Below, in pieces: positions 1 through 8,922 of a stretch of 64,000 nucleotides of DNA. Position numbers and translations under genes: made by a program. A model generated the notes under the pieces. It ran no database searches. It was given only the letters and a program-made list of their open reading frames with translations, and was not told the origin of the DNA. Origin of the DNA: Ignavibacteriota bacterium (lineage in GTDB: Bacteria > Bacteroidota > Ignavibacteria > Tepidaquicellales > OLB5). The first letter of the stretch is position 1. Each line of letters begins with the position of its first letter. The stretch spans positions 23,806 through 87,805 of the forward strand of contig RPQH01000005.1 of assembly GCA_003820375.1 (NCBI GenBank), given 5' to 3'.

Positions 1-521
1 AATCCGCAGAAGATGCTTTCTTTCAAGCCTTCAGTAAGTGATTTGTAATCAGTTGCAAGATGGAATAATACAGGATTTTCGGAAGATAATGATTCAAGCT
101 TATCAATAAGCCCCATTGCATATTTAAAGTGATTAGATTTAATCTTTTCAGGTACATAGATAGAAAATACCTGTACATCTAGTCCGCCTTTTTTCCACTT
201 AACAAGGTCTGATTGTGTTGATGCCATTTCACGTGTAATATCTGCACTTTCAAGCACGATAGGCATAAGAATATCATTATGTGTATCAATAACGATTGCA
301 TCATAATGCAAATCAAATGCCTGTTCATCAAGGTTATTGAATTTATTGTTAGTATTCATTAATGGGTCGTAAGATTGAGTTTTAATTGTATCCTGTTTAG
401 TAATTGATGAATCTTTTCCTCCGGCAGAATATTTGTCTTCCTTCAGGTCAGAATTTGAACAAGAATAATATTGAAAGAAAAAAATTAAAATGAATAAAGT
501 GTAAATATATTTTTTTTTCAT
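1..521 (-). CDS. Membrane dipeptidase (peptidase M19), 5' part only
   Basis: My own translation from the ATG at 521 gives about 173 codons running off the left edge. It starts with a hydrophobic signal (residues 5-19) and Cys21 after YYS, an acceptable lipobox, so a lipoprotein is likely. The segment around residues 75-85 reads IDTHNDIL. This matches the N-terminal zinc-ligand motif (DxHxD/N) of M19 renal-dipeptidase-like enzymes, which hydrolyse dipeptides with a binuclear zinc site. The following GGLDVQVFSIYVP segment is also typical of the family. The C-terminal metal ligands lie outside the window. The gene is divergent from the glycosyltransferase at 782, with the hairpin array between them. 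Confidence 0.8.
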   Translation of the reverse strand, partial: MKKKYIYTLFILIFFFQYYSCSNSDLKEDKYSAGGKDSSITKQDTIKTQSYDPLMNTNNKFNNLDEQAFDLHYDAIVIDTHNDILMPIVLESADITREMASTQSDLVKWKKGGLDVQVFSIYVPEKIKSNHFKYAMGLIDKLESLSSENPVLFHLATDYKSLTEGLKESIFCG

Positions 522-531
522 AGCTGTTCCC

Positions 532-729
532 ATTTCCGTGAAAGCGGAAATCTTTTTTTACATTCCCGTGAAAGCGGAAAATCTTTTTTTGCATTCCCGC
601 GAAAGCGGGAATCTTTTTTTTACATTCCCGCGAAAGCGGGAATCTCTTAAATTAAAACGAATATTCCTTGTATAATCTTCTATTAAGCTCTGAGTAAAAC
701 CCGTTTAAGATTCCCGCGAAAGCGGGAAT
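532..729. repeat. Array of five dRS3-like GAAA-loop hairpins
   Basis: Five 20-bp inverted repeats lie at 532-551, 562-581, 593-612, 624-643 and 710-729. Copies 3-5 are identical (ATTCCCGCGAAAGCGGGAAT) and fold as a 7-8-bp stem with a GAAA loop. Copy 1 carries compensatory changes on both arms (ATTTCCGT with GCGGAAAT) and still pairs. Copy 2 is intermediate, with one mismatch. The first four are spaced 30-31 bp apart. The first three are followed on the plus strand by a T run, so they resemble repeated terminators. The sequence fits ATTCCC-N8-GGGAAT, the pattern known as dRS3 in Neisseria; that is a match of pattern, not of origin. Confidence 0.9.
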
Positions 730-781
730 TCTCTTGTCAATTGCATAAACCACGCATATCATATATATTTACTGATAATTC

Positions 782-1789
782 GTGTTAAAATCCCATATAA
801 ATATTGCACCTGAAAAAATTCTCGTTATACGCACCGATAGGATTGGCGATGTAATCCTCACATTGCCTGTTATCGATACACTAAAATCTAACTTCCCAAA
901 TGCTGAAATTGATTTCCTTGTCAATAAAAGAGTTGCAGAATTAGTTCAGGATTATCCTAATATAAATAAAGTTCATACCATAGAAAAGGAAAACATAAAA
1001 GACATTCACCGTATTGCAGAGAGAGGTAAGTATGACCTTGCAATTGTTGTCCGCCCTGTTTTTGCTACTGCACTTGGATTGTTTATGGCAGGAGTAAAAT
1101 ACCGTTTAGGAACAGGCTACAGGTGGTATTCCTTCCTGTTTAACATAAAACACCATCAGCACAGGAAACACGCCTTAAAACACGAATTAGAGTATAATTT
1201 AGACATGCTGGATGAGCTTAACTGCAAACGTCCGGATAAAATCACATTAAAGCTTGATGTAAATGAACCGGAAATGCATTCAATGAAAAAGAAGCTGGAA
1301 CAACACTCAGTACCATTGGATAAACCTTACATAATAATCCATCCCGGTTCACTTGGCTCAGCACTTACATGGAAAAAAGAGAATTTTATTAAGCTTATCG
1401 AACTCCTTCAGGCAAATGAGAAAATAAATTATAACATCCTTCTTTCAGGTACACAAACTGAAAATGAACTGCTTAAAGATATAACAAACAAATCCGGTGG
1501 AAAAACATATATTGTGAATAACTTAAACCTCAAAGAGCTTGCAGCATTATTAAAGCAGGCAAAGATGTTCATCAGTAATTCAACCGGACCTATTCACATA
1601 GCCGCAGCGGTTGGTACTTTCGTGATTGGATTTTACTCCCCTATCAAAGTAGAAAGCGAAACCCGCTGGGGACCATATACGGATTATAAAAAGATTTTCA
1701 CACCTTCAGATACCGCCGAAGGTGACATAATGGATGAGATAAAGCCGGAAGAAGTGTATAAGTTTATTGAGAATAAGCTTAGAATATAA
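782..1789 (+). CDS. Glycosyltransferase family 9 (heptosyltransferase-like)
   Basis: This 335-residue protein belongs to the ADP-heptose:LPS heptosyltransferase family, which adds sugars to lipopolysaccharide core on the cytoplasmic side of the inner membrane. The N-terminal Rossmann half begins ILVIRTDRIGDVILTLP (about 13-29). The C-terminal nucleotide-sugar half has HPGS (187-190), a Lys-rich TWKKENF segment, and SNSTGPIHIAAA (about 265-276), all family hallmarks. The start is GTG at 782; no strong ribosome binding site is visible. It ends 7 bp from the convergent vapC gene. The acceptor sugar cannot be told from the sequence. An O-antigen or exopolysaccharide role is possible instead of core heptose transfer. 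Confidence 0.85.
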   Translation: MLKSHINIAPEKILVIRTDRIGDVILTLPVIDTLKSNFPNAEIDFLVNKRVAELVQDYPNINKVHTIEKENIKDIHRIAERGKYDLAIVVRPVFATALGLFMAGVKYRLGTGYRWYSFLFNIKHHQHRKHALKHELEYNLDMLDELNCKRPDKITLKLDVNEPEMHSMKKKLEQHSVPLDKPYIIIHPGSLGSALTWKKENFIKLIELLQANEKINYNILLSGTQTENELLKDITNKSGGKTYIVNNLNLKELAALLKQAKMFISNSTGPIHIAAAVGTFVIGFYSPIKVESETRWGPYTDYKKIFTPSDTAEGDIMDEIKPEEVYKFIENKLRI

Positions 1790-1796
1790 AAAATTG

Positions 1797-2177
1797 TTAT
1801 TTTTTCTTTTTAAAATATTTCACGCCTTGTAAGCCCTTAAAATCTATATCTTGTGTCCACAAAACTGCATTTTGCGATTTTGCTGTTGCAAGAATAATGC
1901 TATCTGCCAAAGGAAGTTTATATTCAACACTTAATTTCGCTGCATTAATAGAAATTAATTCATCGACCGGGATTACGTGACCTTGCTGCATAATTCCAAT
2001 TGCCTGCAATGCAGTATTTTCATCAATTTCGATTAATAATTTTTTATATATTTCGTAAATGTTTATTGAAGAAACAATCAAATTATCTAAATCTTCTATA
2101 GTTTTAGAAAAATTCTCTGCATTTTTACTATCAACAAAATATTCAAGCCAAGCAGAAGAATCGACAATGTTTTTCAT
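1797..2177 (-). CDS. vapC: VapC-type PIN-domain toxin ribonuclease
   Basis: This 126-residue PIN domain begins with the strand MKNIVDSSAWLEYF. The four acidic metal-binding positions expected of PIN nucleases are visible: Asp6, Glu42 (YEIYKK), Asp92 (LADSIILATA) and Asp110/Asp112 (TQDIDF). VapC toxins are Mg-dependent RNases that cut tRNA or rRNA and are neutralised by the cognate VapB. Its ATG overlaps the TGA of vapB (ATGA), so translation is probably coupled. No inactivating change is seen, so the toxin looks intact. Confidence 0.9.
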   Translation of the reverse strand: MKNIVDSSAWLEYFVDSKNAENFSKTIEDLDNLIVSSINIYEIYKKLLIEIDENTALQAIGIMQQGHVIPVDELISINAAKLSVEYKLPLADSIILATAKSQNAVLWTQDIDFKGLQGVKYFKKKK

Positions 2178-2380
2178 AATCTATCTTTTTCTCTTATTAT
2201 TTCTGTGTTTATACCTTTAAGAAAGCCCCTGGCTTCTTTTATGCTTTTCAATGGAATAAATTCTAATTTATTCGATGCTTGAACTAATTGCAGTTTTTGC
2301 CCCGGTTTTATTTTCATGGATTTCCTAGCAATTTTAGGGATAACAATCTGATATTTGGAAGATACTGTTACTGTTGTCAT
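2174..2380 (-). CDS. vapB: VapB-type antitoxin (AbrB/MazE swapped-hairpin)
   Basis: The 68-residue product starts MTTVTVSSKYQIVIPKIAR, the SpoVT/AbrB swapped-hairpin DNA-binding fold. A short C-terminal tail (ARGFLKGINTEIIREKDRL) would wrap the toxin. I chose the ATG at 2380 because GAAAGGAG lies about 8 nt upstream and the AbrB fold begins right there. A longer in-frame reading to 2506 would run through the palindromic operator and into the neighbouring gene. Antitoxins of this kind repress their own operon by binding palindromes, and one sits directly upstream at 2418-2457. Confidence 0.88.
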   Translation of the reverse strand: MTTVTVSSKYQIVIPKIARKSMKIKPGQKLQLVQASNKLEFIPLKSIKEARGFLKGINTEIIREKDRL

Positions 2381-2417
2381 ACATTTACTCCTTTCACTTA
2401 CCCTAATATAACAAAAT

Positions 2418-2457
2418 ATAAAACGTATTACAATATTAATATTATATAACGTTTTAT
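2418..2457. promoter_or_regulatory. 40-bp palindrome, candidate VapB operator
   Basis: The outer arms ATAAAACGT (2418-2426) and ACGTTTTAT (2449-2457) are perfect reverse complements. The centre AATATTAATATT (2432-2443) is itself a perfect palindrome on the same dyad. The site is AT-rich and lies 38-77 bp upstream of the vapB start, where promoter and operator would overlap. That it is the autoregulatory site is inferred from position and family behaviour. Confidence 0.7.
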
Positions 2458-2474
2458 GGTTTCGTAGCATGGAG

Positions 2475-4637
2475 TTATTTAATAAGCACCATCTTTCTGC
2501 ATTCACTATAGTTACCTGTTGTTAAGCTGTAGAAGTAAACACCACTTGGGTAATTTGAAGCATTCCATTCAATTTCATAACTAGCGGGAGATAATTGTTC
2601 GTTGAAAAGTGTTGTTATTTCTTTCCCGAGAATATCATAAATAATTAGTTTAACTTTTAATTTCTGGTCTCTCACTTCCTGCGGTATATCAAACTTGATC
2701 TTCGTTGATGGATTGAATGGGTTAGGATAATTTTGAGATAAAAAATATTCTTTTGGAATTTCAGAACTAATGGGTTCAATTGCAATTGGAACCCCACCAG
2801 TTGTAGTTTTAATTATTAAACCATCTTTACCAACTGCATATCCTGTTAAATTATTCGAAAAATAAATACTGCTTATATTATTGTCAGAAGCCAATGGGAC
2901 AACAGACCAATTTGTTCCTCCATTTGTTGTTTTAAACATTCTATTCCAACCAGAATATGTACTTTTACATGTTAAAAAACCGGTATTGGAATCAAAAAAG
3001 AATATTGCGGTTGGTGTGCTCAATGTATAATTTATCTGAAACCAGTTTATTCCTGAATTTGTTGTCTTCAAAATAATATTATTTATGTTATTGCTTACTC
3101 CGGCAAACCCGGTATTATCATCAATAAAAAATAAACTGGTAACTTGTAAAGTTGAATTGGTATTTAATTTAAACCAATTAGAACCGCAGTTAGTTGTTTT
3201 ATAAACAATGCCTGTATCATAATTTGAAGGACCTCCGCCTCCTGCATATCCTATATTTTCAGAACTAAAAAATACATTAAAAAATACCTTATTAAATTCA
3301 GGTACAGTAAAAGGATTCCAATTATCACCAGTATTAGTAGTTCTGAATATAGTGCTGTTTGCAGAACCAATGAAACCTGTATTTTGATTGATAAATTTAA
3401 TCGAAAAATTTAATGAGCCTTGCATTATATTTGACCAATTGCTACCAGCAGTTGTAGTTTTAAATAAAACTCCACATCCATCAGCTACAAAACCAGTATT
3501 AACATTAATAAAATCCATAGATAAAATTCCTCCTTGCGAAGGATTACTTAAATTCGACCATTGATATCCTCCATTCGTTGTTTTTAAAATTGTGGCAAGT
3601 CCCCCACCTATATAACCGGATTGTTCATTAATAAAGGTCATGCAATACAGATCATTGGTTGTAACACAGTTCGAAATAGTTACCCAATTGACACCTCCAT
3701 TATTAGTTTTTACGACTATACCATTTTTGCCCATTGACCATCCTGTATTATCATTTGCAAAATTAATACTACTTAATTCTTCCTGCACATTGCTTATTTG
3801 TAATATCCAGTTTGTTCCTGCATTTGTTGTTTTTTTTATTTCTCCATTTTTTCCACATACAAATCCTATGTTTGAAGATGGAAACATAATACAATTAAAG
3901 TCGGACGTATAATTACCCGAATTTACTTGTTGCCAACCAACACCAGCATTAGTACTTTTATAAATTCTACTTTGTGTACCTGTTATAAAACCTGTATTGT
4001 TATCTATAAATGTGAAATCCTTAAAGTAATTATCGCTTGAAAAGGATTCAATTTTAATCCAATTAACACCGCTGTTAGTCGTCCTATACACAAAATAATT
4101 GCCAAGTGCAATACCTGTATTTACATTGAAAAAATGTATATCATAAAATGTATAACCGGAAGATGAAGAATTTATACTAGTCCAATTATTCCCACCATTA
4201 GTAGTTTTTATAATTATTGATGGTCCAACTGCAAATCCTGTAAGTGAATTTATAAAATGAATACTATATATAGAACCATTTTGTATCCCAGTGTTTTGTT
4301 GAATCCAGGTGTTTCCTCCGTCAGTACTTTTCTTTATTAATACATCAGAGCCGGTAATAAAAGCAGTGTTTCCATCATAATAATAAAATTTGTATAGTTT
4401 TTGATTTGTAAAAGTATTTATTGATAAAAAGCTGCTACATCCATCAGTTGTCTTTAACAAAGTACCGAATTCGCCTGTAGCAAATCCAGTAGCAGGATTA
4501 ATAAAGTATATGGATTCAATATCATTTCCCTGCGGCTTTGGATTCTGCCAAAACCAACCTGATTGTGAAAAAGTGTAATTGATAGAAAGCAAAAACAGAA
4601 ATGCGAAAATTTTGCTAATGTAATATTTTGAAAGCAT
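2475..4637 (-). CDS. T9SS-secreted YCF48-like beta-propeller protein
   Basis: This 720-residue protein has a signal peptide (hydrophobic about 9-22, ending TFSQS). About twelve repeats follow, of the type sIyFiNxxTGFaxGxxGxIxKTTNGGxxW, which is the YCF48/Hcf136-BNR propeller style. The last 85 or so residues form a T9SS type-A sorting domain: LSQNYPNPFNPSTKIKF, then YDILGKEITTL, then YPSGVYFYSL and a basic KMVLIK end. Such proteins are exported by Sec, cross the outer membrane by T9SS, and are released or anchored at the surface. The ligand is unknown. The gene stop falls 95 bp from vapB. Three larger relatives lie at 56-64 kb. Confidence 0.85.
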   Translation of the reverse strand: MLSKYYISKIFAFLFLLSINYTFSQSGWFWQNPKPQGNDIESIYFINPATGFATGEFGTLLKTTDGCSSFLSINTFTNQKLYKFYYYDGNTAFITGSDVLIKKSTDGGNTWIQQNTGIQNGSIYSIHFINSLTGFAVGPSIIIKTTNGGNNWTSINSSSSGYTFYDIHFFNVNTGIALGNYFVYRTTNSGVNWIKIESFSSDNYFKDFTFIDNNTGFITGTQSRIYKSTNAGVGWQQVNSGNYTSDFNCIMFPSSNIGFVCGKNGEIKKTTNAGTNWILQISNVQEELSSINFANDNTGWSMGKNGIVVKTNNGGVNWVTISNCVTTNDLYCMTFINEQSGYIGGGLATILKTTNGGYQWSNLSNPSQGGILSMDFINVNTGFVADGCGVLFKTTTAGSNWSNIMQGSLNFSIKFINQNTGFIGSANSTIFRTTNTGDNWNPFTVPEFNKVFFNVFFSSENIGYAGGGGPSNYDTGIVYKTTNCGSNWFKLNTNSTLQVTSLFFIDDNTGFAGVSNNINNIILKTTNSGINWFQINYTLSTPTAIFFFDSNTGFLTCKSTYSGWNRMFKTTNGGTNWSVVPLASDNNISSIYFSNNLTGYAVGKDGLIIKTTTGGVPIAIEPISSEIPKEYFLSQNYPNPFNPSTKIKFDIPQEVRDQKLKVKLIIYDILGKEITTLFNEQLSPASYEIEWNASNYPSGVYFYSLTTGNYSECRKMVLIK

Positions 4638-4748
4638 ATTTACCCCATTTGTTAAAATAAATTAGCTTATTACTTATTATAAAAACAGGGGTTTATTCAT
4701 GAATAAATAGAAAAGTCAAAACCACCAGGATAAATTAGTTCCAATCAA

Positions 4749-4784
4749 AAAACCCTCATCACTTTGCTTTGTAATGAGGGTTTT
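4749..4784 (-). terminator. Intrinsic terminator of the slipin gene
   Basis: Arms AAAACCCTCAT (4749-4759) and ATGAGGGTTTT (4774-4784) pair over 11 bp with a 14-nt loop. On the minus strand the stem runs into TTTTTTG, as expected downstream of the slipin stop at 4827. Confidence 0.85.
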
Positions 4785-4790
4785 CAAGTT

Positions 4791-4832
4791 GCTAATTGCT
4801 AATTGTTAATTGTTCATTGCTAATTGTTATTT
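4791..4832. repeat. 7-bp word array over the slipin stop codon
   Basis: Six 7-bp units (GCTAATT, GCTAATT, GTTAATT, GTTCATT, GCTAATT, GTTATTT) run across the stop codon at 4827-4829. It belongs to the family of degenerate short-period arrays found in many gaps of this window. Confidence 0.75.
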
Positions 4833-5615
4833 CCCTTTTGTTTTCTCTTCACTATAATTTCTTGCCATATTCATGAACTGGGATATTATATCAACCGGAA
4901 GCGGGAAGATAATTGTTGAATTCTTTTCAGTTGCTATTTCTGTTAATGTCTGTAAGTATCTCAATTGTAATGATATCGGCTGCTTGTTGATAACTTCAGC
5001 AGCATCCGCCAATCTTTGTGATGCCTGGAATTCACCGTCAGCATGAATAACCTTAGCTCTTCTTTCTCTTTCAGCTTCCGCTTGTTTTGCCATAGCTCTC
5101 TGCATTTCAATAGGCAGGTCGATCTGTTTTACTTCCACATTCGATACTTTGATACCCCACGGCTCTGTGTGCTCATCTATAATAAGCTGAAGCTTGCGGT
5201 TAATCTCATCGCGTTCTGCCAGCAATTCATCCAGCTCTGATTGACCCAGCACACTTCTTAATGTTGTCTGTGATATCTGTGATGTTGCAAAAAGGAAATC
5301 CTGCACTTCAACAATTGCTTTATCCGGATTCATAACCCTGAAATAAATTACAGCATTCACTTTTATGGATATATTATCTCTTGTTACAATATCCTGTGTA
5401 GGTACATCCATTACAATTGTACGCAAGCTGACTTTAACCATTTTGTCTATAATAGGAAACAGCAGTATCAGACCGGGTCCTTTAGTAGCTACATATCTTC
5501 CAAGGCGGAATATCACTCCCCTTTCATATTCTCTTAATATCCTTATCATGTTGAAAATAATAATCAGGAAAAAGATGAAGAAGAAAAAAAGTAAAACTAA
5601 TATTGCTGCTTCCAT
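4827..5615 (-). CDS. Slipin / stomatin-like SPFH (Band 7) membrane protein
   Basis: This 262-residue protein has an N-terminal membrane hairpin (about 4-22) followed at once by [14 protein letters not shown], the start of the SPFH/Band 7 domain. The [20 protein letters not shown] and [18 protein letters not shown] segments are typical of prokaryotic stomatins. A charged coiled coil (about 178-200, [14 protein letters not shown]) would drive oligomer rings. Stomatins of this class are partners, and in archaea substrates, of NfeD-type membrane proteases. The nfeD homologue lies just upstream on the same strand (start 7173), giving the classic nfeD-slipin pair. The roughly 220-bp gap between them holds palindromes and a 10-bp repeat. 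Confidence 0.9.
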   Translation of the reverse strand: MEAAILVLLFFFFIFFLIIIFNMIRILREYERGVIFRLGRYVATKGPGLILLFPIIDKMVKVSLRTIVMDVPTQDIVTRDNISIKVNAVIYFRVMNPDKAIVEVQDFLFATSQISQTTLRSVLGQSELDELLAERDEINRKLQLIIDEHTEPWGIKVSNVEVKQIDLPIEMQRAMAKQAEAERERRAKVIHADGEFQASQRLADAAEVINKQPISLQLRYLQTLTEIATEKNSTIIFPLPVDIISQFMNMARNYSEEKTKGK

Positions 5616-5700
5616 TGAAATGCTCTCCTATAATATTTTTTTATTGACGAATTAATTGTTTAAACTTTAAATTTTATAATATTTTCCCTGCATGCGGACT

Positions 5701-5759
5701 ATTTTCCGGAAAATTCAAATCCTACATGCGATACTTTCCCAAATAGAAATTTGGGAAAG
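5701..5759. promoter_or_regulatory. Palindrome plus 11-bp hairpin between nfeD and slipin genes
   Basis: 5701-5714 is a perfect 14-bp palindrome (ATTTTCCGGAAAAT). 5734-5744 (CTTTCCCAAAT) and 5749-5759 (ATTTGGGAAAG) form a perfect 11-bp stem with an AGAA loop. No T run follows on the minus strand, so this looks more like an operator or an RNA-processing or attenuation hairpin than a terminator. Confidence 0.6.
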
Positions 5760-5771
5760 AGCGGATATATA

Positions 5772-5830
5772 ACTTTATAAACTTTATAAACTTTATAAAC
5801 TTTATAAACTTTATAAACTTTATAAAGTTT
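5772..5830. repeat. 10-bp tandem array ACTTTATAAA
   Basis: Five full units of ACTTTATAAA with exact 10-bp period run from 5772. They end in the self-complementary turn CTTTATAAAG, followed by a reversed TTTATAAAC. The nfeD stop lies just beyond at 5836. The period is close to one DNA helical turn, so the TATAAA steps lie on one face. Related words appear upstream of the gene at 12303. Confidence 0.85.
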
Positions 5831-5835
5831 ATAAA

Positions 5836-7173
5836 CTAAAGAACTTTCTGTACTGTTATCTTCAAATTATTTAAACTAACTACTTTTACTTTTGTACCCG
5901 GAGGTAAAACTGAATCTAAACCAGGGGCAAGCAGGGCATTCCACATTTCGCCATGAACTTTCACTACACCTTCACCTGATGATGTCAGTTCCTGATAAAC
6001 CTCGCCAACCTCCCCTATTAATCCTTCTTTTCCCGTCTCTACTTTTCTCTTGTGCGCTTTTATAACAAGGAATATTAAAAGTAAAAATAAAGCCGTTACT
6101 GTCAGAACAGTTGTTAATATTACTCCCATAGAAATTTTTACTCCTTCAAGTGATGAATCCGGGTCAATAAGCATGAATGAACCGATAAGCAAACAAATAA
6201 CAGCTGCAACGGAAAGCATTCCATAGCTTACAATTTTTATTTCTGCTATAAACAAAATAATTGCCAGCAGTATTAAGCCAAAACCTGCAAAGTTCAATGG
6301 CAATGTATGTAATCCATAAAGACCAAGTATAATGCAAATTGCACCTACTACTCCCGGCAGTATTGCACCGGGATGATAAAACTCAAGTATAATACCCCAG
6401 ATACCCAGCATCATTAAAATATACCCGACATTCGGGTCACTTAAAATGAATAGGAACTTCAGAAACCATGACATCTCCACTTCAACTATCTGAGTGTTTG
6501 ACGTATTAAGTATATGTTTGCCTTTTGAGGTTTCAACTTCTCTGCCATTTACCTTCTGAAGCATGTCATTAATGTTATTAGCAACCAGGTCAATCACATT
6601 CAAATTTAAAGCTTCATTCTCAGAAATAGAGACACTTTTTCTAACTGCATCTTCAGCCCATTGGACATTCCTGTTCCTTTTCTCGCTGATTGAACGGATA
6701 AATGCAGCGGCATCATTGGTGGCTTTCTCGTTCATAACCGAATCAGGCTGTCCGCCCATACCTACCGGGTGTGAAGCTCCAATATTTGTGCCCGGAGCCA
6801 TAACCACAATATTTGATGCAAGTGCAATAAAAACGCCTGCGGAAGCTGCCTGGGAGCCGCTTGGCGAAACATATACAATAACAGGTATTTCAGAAGTTAA
6901 CAGGTCTGAAACGATGTATCTTGTTGATTTTAGTAAGCCGCCCGGCGTATTTAACTCAATAACCAGACATTCAGCGTTTTTTGAGACTGCTTCTTTGATG
7001 CTCCTGTGGATAAAGTCGGAGGTTGCCGGATTTATTGAACCATCTATCTTTATCAGATATATTAGGGAATTGTTTTGATACTTATTTGCGTTTAAATATA
7101 TAGGAACGGTAAATAGAGTCAGTAAGATTACCGCAGTAAAGAAAACAATCAAATGCTTCTGTATTTTTCCCAT
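5836..7173 (-). CDS. NfeD-type membrane-bound serine protease (ClpP-like)
   Basis: This 445-residue, full-length NfeD1b-class protein has a signal/anchor (about 7-28). Next comes a ClpP-like serine protease domain (about 35-230) with IELNTPGGLLKST. The nucleophile is probably Ser111 in SQAASAGVFI, with catalytic Lys150 in MNEKATND, by analogy with archaeal PH1510. A block of four to six membrane helices follows (about 237-373). It ends in an OB-fold (about 385-445, GLIGEVGEVYQELTSSGEG). These proteases cleave the C-terminal hydrophobic region of partner stomatins in membrane quality control. The slipin gene lies downstream in the same orientation. The gene is divergent from rho. Confidence 0.9.
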   Translation of the reverse strand: MGKIQKHLIVFFTAVILLTLFTVPIYLNANKYQNNSLIYLIKIDGSINPATSDFIHRSIKEAVSKNAECLVIELNTPGGLLKSTRYIVSDLLTSEIPVIVYVSPSGSQAASAGVFIALASNIVVMAPGTNIGASHPVGMGGQPDSVMNEKATNDAAAFIRSISEKRNRNVQWAEDAVRKSVSISENEALNLNVIDLVANNINDMLQKVNGREVETSKGKHILNTSNTQIVEVEMSWFLKFLFILSDPNVGYILMMLGIWGIILEFYHPGAILPGVVGAICIILGLYGLHTLPLNFAGFGLILLAIILFIAEIKIVSYGMLSVAAVICLLIGSFMLIDPDSSLEGVKISMGVILTTVLTVTALFLLLIFLVIKAHKRKVETGKEGLIGEVGEVYQELTSSGEGVVKVHGEMWNALLAPGLDSVLPPGTKVKVVSLNNLKITVQKVL

Positions 7174-7617
7174 TGGATTATTTAATTTTTCCCTGTTTAA
7201 GATAATTAAAAAATTATTTAATGTCTCTGCATATTAACCGTTCTAATAGTTCTTTAAGTTCGTAGAGTACGTTAGGTTGCGATACCTTCTTTCCTGAATT
7301 TCCCTTAGAATCCTCTAAAAGGAGCCTTAAGCAGAACCTTTGACCAATAGACCGGCAGGAATTTACAGGAAAGGTTCCGAAAGCAGAAAAATGACCTTTT
7401 TACGAATTTCTTTTGACAGCTATTGAATTATGAATTCAAAATGTATATATTTGAGTAGTTTATTAAAAACTCATCAGAAATCTACCCAGATTTCCATCAG
7501 GGAAAATAACTACTTTATTTAAAATAATAAAAATTTTATTTACTTACCAAAATATAATTAAATTATAGGCCTTAACCATATCTAAAGGCGAGCCGAAAGG
7601 ATAATCTCAAAAAAACA
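7174..7617. other. Divergent intergenic region between nfeD and rho
   Basis: This 444-bp gap has no convincing ORF. It should hold promoters for both divergent genes and a long rho leader. The clearest promoter-like match is ATTG at 7422-7425 and TATATTTG at 7446-7453, described separately. An 8-bp inverted repeat (GAACCTTT at 7334-7341, AAAGGTTC at 7370-7377) spans a 28-nt loop. The rho start has a weak AAAGGA-type ribosome binding site at about 7597-7602. Confidence 0.6.
7422..7453 (+). promoter_or_regulatory. Candidate Bacteroidota-type promoter for rho
   Basis: ATTG (7422-7425) followed after 20 bp by TATATTTG (7446-7453) fits the Bacteroidota sigma-A pattern TTTG-N19-21-TAnnTTTG, with one mismatch in the upstream box. 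It would give a leader of about 155 nt before the rho ATG, long enough for the autoregulation by Rho known in other bacteria. No functional proof. Confidence 0.4.
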
Positions 7618-8865
7618 ATGGACATTGGAGAATTAAAATCAAAAAAAATTGCAGAGTTGTACTCTATTGCAAAAAACCTTAAAATTACAGGTTACAGTGA
7701 TCTTAGGAAACAGGAATTAATTTATAAGATACTTGAATCTCAGACCGAAAAAGACGGTGTGGCATACGGTAAAGGTGTACTGGATGTATTACCCGATGGT
7801 TATGGATTTTTAAGATCTTCGGATTATAATTATTTATCATCTCCTGATGACGTATACGTCTCCCCTTCCCAGATCAAGAAATTTGCTCTGAGAACAGGAG
7901 ATACTGTAAGCGGACAAGTTAGACCACCAAAAGAAGGTGAGCGATTTTTTGCATTATTAAGAGTAGAGCAGGTTAACGGTGTTGACCCTGAAACCATCAG
8001 GGAAAGAACATTATTCGATAACCTGACGCCTTTATATGCAAACGAAAGATTAAACCTTGAAAGCACACCGGGTGAATATGCTACACGAATAATGAACATG
8101 TTCATGCCGATTGGCAAAGGCAATAGAGGAATGATTGTTTCACCGCCAAAAGCTGGTAAAACAATTCTTCTTCAGCAAATTGCTAATAGTATATCCAGGA
8201 ACCACCCTGAAGTAGAATTAATAGTACTTCTCATAGATGAGAGACCTGAAGAAGTAACAGACATGGAACGCTCGGTAAAAGCAGAAGTCATCAGTTCCAC
8301 ATTTGATGAACCGCCCGAGAGACACGTCCAGGTTTCAGACATCGTACTTGAAAAAGCAAAACGCTTAACCGAAGCAAAAAAAGATGTAGTTATACTTCTT
8401 GACAGTATAACAAGACTTGCAAGGGCACATAACACAGTTGTACCTCACAGTGGAAAGATACTTTCCGGCGGTGTTGACGCTAATGCGCTTCACAGGCCCA
8501 AGAGGTTTTTTGGTGCTGCAAGAAACATCGAAGAAGGCGGAAGCTTAACTATCATCGCAACTGCACTTGTTGAAACAGGAAGCAGAATGGATGAAGTTAT
8601 TTTTGAAGAGTTTAAAGGTACCGGTAATATGGAAATTGTACTTGACAGAAAGTTAAGTGACAGAAGAATATTCCCGGCAATAGACCTGAACAAATCCGGC
8701 ACGAGAAAAGAAGAGTTGCTGCTGGACGATGATGAGCTCAGCAAGATCTGGCTGCTCAGGAAAATCCTCAGTGATTTTACTCCTGTTGAAGCTATGGAAT
8801 TTCTGCTCGAAAAATTAAAAGGTACAAAGAACAATCGCGAGTTCTTAAAATCTATGAATACTTAA
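7618..8865 (+). CDS. rho: Transcription termination factor Rho
   Basis: This 415-residue protein is an ATP-dependent hexameric RNA translocase that ends transcription. The order of domains is: Rho-N helical domain (1-45, [12 protein letters not shown]), cold-shock-like RNA-binding domain (about 50-125, with [13 protein letters not shown]), and RecA-type ATPase. The P-loop is SPPKAGKT (175-182), Walker B is VVILLDS (about 257-263), and the R-loop region has [21 protein letters not shown]. All key elements are intact, and the length is that of compact Rho proteins. It is followed 57 bp later by the RNase G gene on the same strand, so the two may share transcripts. Confidence 0.97.
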   Translation: MDIGELKSKKIAELYSIAKNLKITGYSDLRKQELIYKILESQTEKDGVAYGKGVLDVLPDGYGFLRSSDYNYLSSPDDVYVSPSQIKKFALRTGDTVSGQVRPPKEGERFFALLRVEQVNGVDPETIRERTLFDNLTPLYANERLNLESTPGEYATRIMNMFMPIGKGNRGMIVSPPKAGKTILLQQIANSISRNHPEVELIVLLIDERPEEVTDMERSVKAEVISSTFDEPPERHVQVSDIVLEKAKRLTEAKKDVVILLDSITRLARAHNTVVPHSGKILSGGVDANALHRPKRFFGAARNIEEGGSLTIIATALVETGSRMDEVIFEEFKGTGNMEIVLDRKLSDRRIFPAIDLNKSGTRKEELLLDDDELSKIWLLRKILSDFTPVEAMEFLLEKLKGTKNNREFLKSMNT

Positions 8866-8922
8866 TGTTCTGCTGACGGTGCTTATAATTCAGTGATTTC
8901 GAAGCATTAATTTTGTGATACA

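Noticed and set aside
532..729. Possible CRISPR array
   Set aside because: The repeats are short hairpins with T-rich spacers of about 10 bp and no cas genes.
2381..2506. N-terminal extension of vapB
   Set aside because: It would cover the palindromic operator and overlap the neighbouring gene. The AbrB fold starts at 2380 behind a GAAAGGAG site.
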